Shown: one piece after another, positions 30,092-32,842 of the stretch
Layout of the letters: the number at the start of each line of letters is the position of its first letter
How positions within the stretch are numbered: the first letter of the stretch is position 1
Assembly: GCA_002779825.1 (NCBI GenBank)
Contig: PEVN01000315.1
Location: 6,983 to 39,824, forward strand
Origin: Armatimonadetes bacterium CG06_land_8_20_14_3_00_66_21
Lineage (GTDB): Bacteria > Armatimonadota > Abditibacteriia > CG2-30-66-41
DNA length: 32,842 nt
Direction of reading: 5' to 3'
Notes under the pieces: model-generated
What the model saw: only the letters and a program-made list of their open reading frames with translations
Told to the model about the DNA's origin: nothing
Databases searched by the model: none
Translations under genes and position numbers: made by a program

Positions 30092-32767
30092 ATGGCCAGC
30101 AAGAAGAAACGCGTATACCTGTTTGAGGAGGGCGCCGCCTCGATGAACGCCGAACTCGGAGGGAAGGGCGCAAACCTCGCCGAGATGACGAATCTGGGAA
30201 TGCCCGTTCCCCCCGGCTTCACCATCGACACGGCCACCTGCAACGAGTATCTCGCCGCCGGGGACAAGATGCCGCAAGGGCTTTGGGAAGACGTCGACGC
30301 GGCGCTTCGCGTCGTCGAGGAGCGCGCGGGCAAAGGATTCGGTGATCCGCAGAACCCGCTACTCGTGTCCGTCCGCTCCGGCGCCAAGTTCTCCATGCCG
30401 GGCATGATGGACACGGTGCTGAACCTGGGATTGAACCCGGTCACCATCGAGGGTTTGATCGCTGGCACCGGCAACCCGCGGTTCGCCTACGACGGCTATC
30501 GCCGCTTCGTGATGATGTTCTCCGACATCGTGCTGAGCAACGACTTCCCCAAGCTCAAGAAGGAGCACTTCGAGGAGATCTTCAACGCGCTCAAGGCGAA
30601 GGTGGGCGCCAAGCAGGATACCGACGTGGGCGCCGAGGACTTGGCAGTGCTGGTCGGGCAGTTCAAGGAGTACTTCCAGAAGCAGACGGGCTACGAGTTC
30701 CCCGACGAACCCAAGGAGCAGCTCCGCCTGGCCATCGAGGCTGTGTTCAAGTCCTGGAACAACCCGCGCGCATTCACCTACCGCAACGCCGAGAAGATCC
30801 CCCACGACCTGGGAACCGCTGTCAACGTGCAGACGATGGTGTTCGGCAACATGGGCGATGACAGTGGCACCGGTGTCGCCTTCACCCGCGATGCGGCGAC
30901 GGGCGAGAAGATGCTCTACGGCGAGTACCTCATGAATGCCCAGGGCGAAGACGTGGTCGCCGGCGTGCGCACGCCGATGCCCATCAGCGACCTGAAGGAC
31001 CAGAACCCGAAGCTCTACAAGCAGTTCGAGACCATCGCGCAGAAGCTCGAGAAACACTACCGCAACATGCAGGACATCGAGTTCACCATTGAGAAGGGCC
31101 GGCTCTACATCCTGCAGTGCCGCAACGGCAAGCGCACTCCGGCTGCCGCCATCAGGATCGCGGTCGACCAGGCCAAAGAGAAGCTCATCACCAAGGATGA
31201 GGCCGTCCTGCGCGTGGAGGCTTCGCAGCTCGAAGGCGCGATGCATCCGCAGCTCAAGGACGTTACGAAGCAGAAGGACAAGGCCATCGCCAAGGGCCTC
31301 AACGCCGGTCCCGGCGCCGCCACCGGCATGGCAGCCTTCGATGCCGACACGGCAGCACGCCTCGGCAAGGGCGGCCGCAACGAGCAGATCATCCTGGTCA
31401 GCGCCGAGACCACGCCTGACGACATCCACGGCATGTTGGCTGCTCAGGGTGTCCTCACCTCCCGCGGTGGTCGCACCTCCCACGCGGCGCTGGTTGCTCG
31501 CCAGTTCGGCATCCCCACCATCTGCGGTTGCGGCGAGCTCAGCATCAACGGCGCCAAGCGGCAGTTCACCGTGGGCGACACCACCATCAGTGAAGGCGAC
31601 TGGATCACTATCGATGGCACCACCGGCGTGGTCTATAAAGGCCAGCTTCCCATCGAAGCCTCCGCCATCACCGGTGAGTTCGCCGAGTTGATGGAGTGGG
31701 CCGACAAAGCCCGCAAGCTCATGGTGTGGACCAACGCCGACAGCCCCGAACAGGCCGCGGAGGCAGTGCGAAACGGCGCCGAGGGAATCGGGCTCTGCCG
31801 CACCGAGCACATGTTTCTCGGCGACCGCGTGCCGATTGTTCAGCGCATGATCCTGGCCGAGGACGACAAGGTCCGCCAGAAGGCGTTGGACCAGTTGTTG
31901 CCGCTCCAGAAGGCGGACTTCCTCGGCATTTTCGAAGCCATGGAAGGCCGGCCGGTCGTTGTGCGCCTGATCGACCCGCCGCTCCATGAGTTCCTGCCGA
32001 ACCACAGCGAGGTTCAGCAACAGGTCTACGTCGAGCGCATCCTCAACCCCACCAGCAAGAAGCTGGCAAAGCTGGAAGCGCTCCTCAGCAAACTAGAAGA
32101 GATGCACGAAGCTAACCCGATGCTGGGTCTGCGCGGCTGCCGGCTTTCCATTGTCTTCCCGCAGATCGTCCAGATGCAGGTGTCGGCCATCATCGGCGCG
32201 GCCTGCGACCTGAAGGCGAGAGACCTGGACGTGCACCCCGAGATCATGATCCCGCTGGTGGGCCATGTCAACGAGCTGAAGCACCTGCGTGGGCAGCTCG
32301 AACAGGTCGCCAAGGACACCATGAAGGCGGCCGGCGTGAAGGTCGACTACAAGTTCGGCACCATGATCGAGATCCCGCGGGCCTGCCTGACCGCCGACGA
32401 GATCGCGAGGGAAGCTGAGTTCTTCTCCTTCGGCACCAACGACCTCACCCAGATGGCCTTCGGCATCTCCCGCGACGACGCCGGCGGATTTCTGCCGCAG
32501 TACCTCGAGAAGAAGATTCTCAAGGAAGACCCGACGGTCTCCATCGACGTCGAGGGAGTCGGCAAGCTCATGCGTCTCTGTGTCGACTTGGCGAAGCAGG
32601 CGAATCCGAAGATCAAGCTGGGCATCTGCGGTGAGCATGGCGGCGACCCCGCCTCCGTGAAGTTCTGCCACACGCTCGGTCTGACCTACGTCTCCTGCTC
32701 GCCCAAGCGCGTGCCCGTCGCCCGTCTGGCCGCGGCGCAGGCGGCGCTGGAAGAGAAGGCTGCCTGA
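30092..32767 (+). CDS. ppdK: Pyruvate, phosphate dikinase
   Basis: Catalyses the reversible reaction pyruvate + ATP + Pi to PEP + AMP + PPi, usable for gluconeogenesis or for glycolysis with pyrophosphate. ATG 30092 is 6 nt after AAGGAG. The 891 residues equal the usual full length. The N-terminal ATP-grasp domain (about 1-345) starts 'KKKRVYLFEEGAASMNAELGG' in split form and has 'SVRSGAKFSMPGMMDTVLNLG' near 91-111. The phosphohistidine domain carries 'GGRTSHAALVARQFG' with catalytic His464 and the usual neighbouring regulatory-type Thr. The C-terminal TIM barrel (about 525-891) has 'GIGLCRTEHMF', 'MIEIPRACLTADEIA', 'FFSFGTNDLTQMAFGISRDD' in two parts, and catalytic Cys846 in 'GICGEHGGDP'. 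All expected residues are present, and the gene is intact. Confidence 0.97.
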   Translation: MASKKKRVYLFEEGAASMNAELGGKGANLAEMTNLGMPVPPGFTIDTATCNEYLAAGDKMPQGLWEDVDAALRVVEERAGKGFGDPQNPLLVSVRSGAKFSMPGMMDTVLNLGLNPVTIEGLIAGTGNPRFAYDGYRRFVMMFSDIVLSNDFPKLKKEHFEEIFNALKAKVGAKQDTDVGAEDLAVLVGQFKEYFQKQTGYEFPDEPKEQLRLAIEAVFKSWNNPRAFTYRNAEKIPHDLGTAVNVQTMVFGNMGDDSGTGVAFTRDAATGEKMLYGEYLMNAQGEDVVAGVRTPMPISDLKDQNPKLYKQFETIAQKLEKHYRNMQDIEFTIEKGRLYILQCRNGKRTPAAAIRIAVDQAKEKLITKDEAVLRVEASQLEGAMHPQLKDVTKQKDKAIAKGLNAGPGAATGMAAFDADTAARLGKGGRNEQIILVSAETTPDDIHGMLAAQGVLTSRGGRTSHAALVARQFGIPTICGCGELSINGAKRQFTVGDTTISEGDWITIDGTTGVVYKGQLPIEASAITGEFAELMEWADKARKLMVWTNADSPEQAAEAVRNGAEGIGLCRTEHMFLGDRVPIVQRMILAEDDKVRQKALDQLLPLQKADFLGIFEAMEGRPVVVRLIDPPLHEFLPNHSEVQQQVYVERILNPTSKKLAKLEALLSKLEEMHEANPMLGLRGCRLSIVFPQIVQMQVSAIIGAACDLKARDLDVHPEIMIPLVGHVNELKHLRGQLEQVAKDTMKAAGVKVDYKFGTMIEIPRACLTADEIAREAEFFSFGTNDLTQMAFGISRDDAGGFLPQYLEKKILKEDPTVSIDVEGVGKLMRLCVDLAKQANPKIKLGICGEHGGDPASVKFCHTLGLTYVSCSPKRVPVARLAAAQAALEEKAA

Positions 32768-32790
32768 GGCACGGCAATGAAGCACTGCTC

Positions 32791-32813
32791 GGCGAGGGTC
32801 TCCTGACCCCGCC
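32791..32813 (+). terminator. Possible terminator hairpin after ppdK
   Basis: GGCGAGGGTC (32791-32800) pairs with GACCCCGCC (32805-32813) with one bulged A and a TCCT loop. It starts 24 nt after the ppdK stop. No T-run follows, so it is at best a Rho-independent-like or stabilising hairpin. Confidence 0.4.
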
Positions 32814-32842
32814 GTCCCGCCGACCGCTAGGTCTCCACGGCC

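Noticed and set aside
1-32842. CRISPR arrays, tRNA or rRNA genes, insertion sequences, prophage genes
   Set aside because: Read through for direct repeats with spacers, TPsiC-like GGTTCGA motifs in cloverleaf context, transposase or integrase motifs and phage structural genes; none was convincing.

Overview
The window is a GC-rich bacterial chromosome segment with third codon positions dominated by G or C, TTG/GTG starts next to good Shine-Dalgarno sites, and densely packed genes. It reads as ordinary chromosome from an uncultured or little-studied bacterium. Secreted glycosidase-like proteins, beta-propeller/Fn3 proteins, a CHASE2-cyclase, a lipoprotein foldase and a prsA/surA-like - mazG - S4 gene order would fit Armatimonadota or a relative. 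That placement is inference with low confidence. I see no tRNA, rRNA, CRISPR array, phage, insertion sequence or toxin-antitoxin pair.

Layout. 41-6651: three exported or membrane-anchored proteins: a six-hairpin glycosidase-like protein with a rearranged LamG module, a glycine-rich membrane-anchored protein, and a large beta-propeller/Fn3 protein. 6652-7970: an HSL-type esterase gene bracketed by copies of a short palindromic repeat; one copy supplies the stop codon. 7971-9947: holA (clamp-loader delta) preceded by an unrecognised gene with some BrxA/DUF1819-like features. 10040-19219: a long plus-strand operon (multipass membrane protein with a hexaproline tail, GNAT protein, Old-Yellow-Enzyme/dienoyl-CoA-reductase-like flavoprotein, alkaline-phosphatase-fold membrane protein, GH42-like secreted protein). 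It starts at a near-consensus promoter that appears to make an almost leaderless mRNA.

19244-24707: a small membrane protein divergent from rqcH (NFACT family), then on the minus strand a CHASE2 class III adenylate cyclase, a zinc-ribbon membrane protein behind a fully consensus promoter, and a BON-like small protein. 24708-25840: a regulatory region and yebC, whose leader contains two mutually exclusive hairpins. 25891-32767: GAF-GAF-GGDEF diguanylate cyclase, prsA/surA-like lipoprotein, mazG, rqcP (S4) and ppdK.

Common threads. Two core factors of bacterial ribosome-associated quality control are present about 8 kb apart: RqcH with the Asp97-Arg98 pair and RqcP with Arg2 and Arg16. YebC, a family recently tied to translation of proline-rich stretches, lies between them. 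Two second-messenger enzymes, one for cAMP and one for c-di-GMP, flank yebC. The most unusual single observations are the circularly permuted (or recombined) LamG module, the esterase gene terminated inside a repeat, the mutually exclusive hairpins ahead of yebC, and the altered active sites of the flavoprotein and the alkaline-phosphatase-like protein. I did not find a convincing new multi-gene defence or mobile system.
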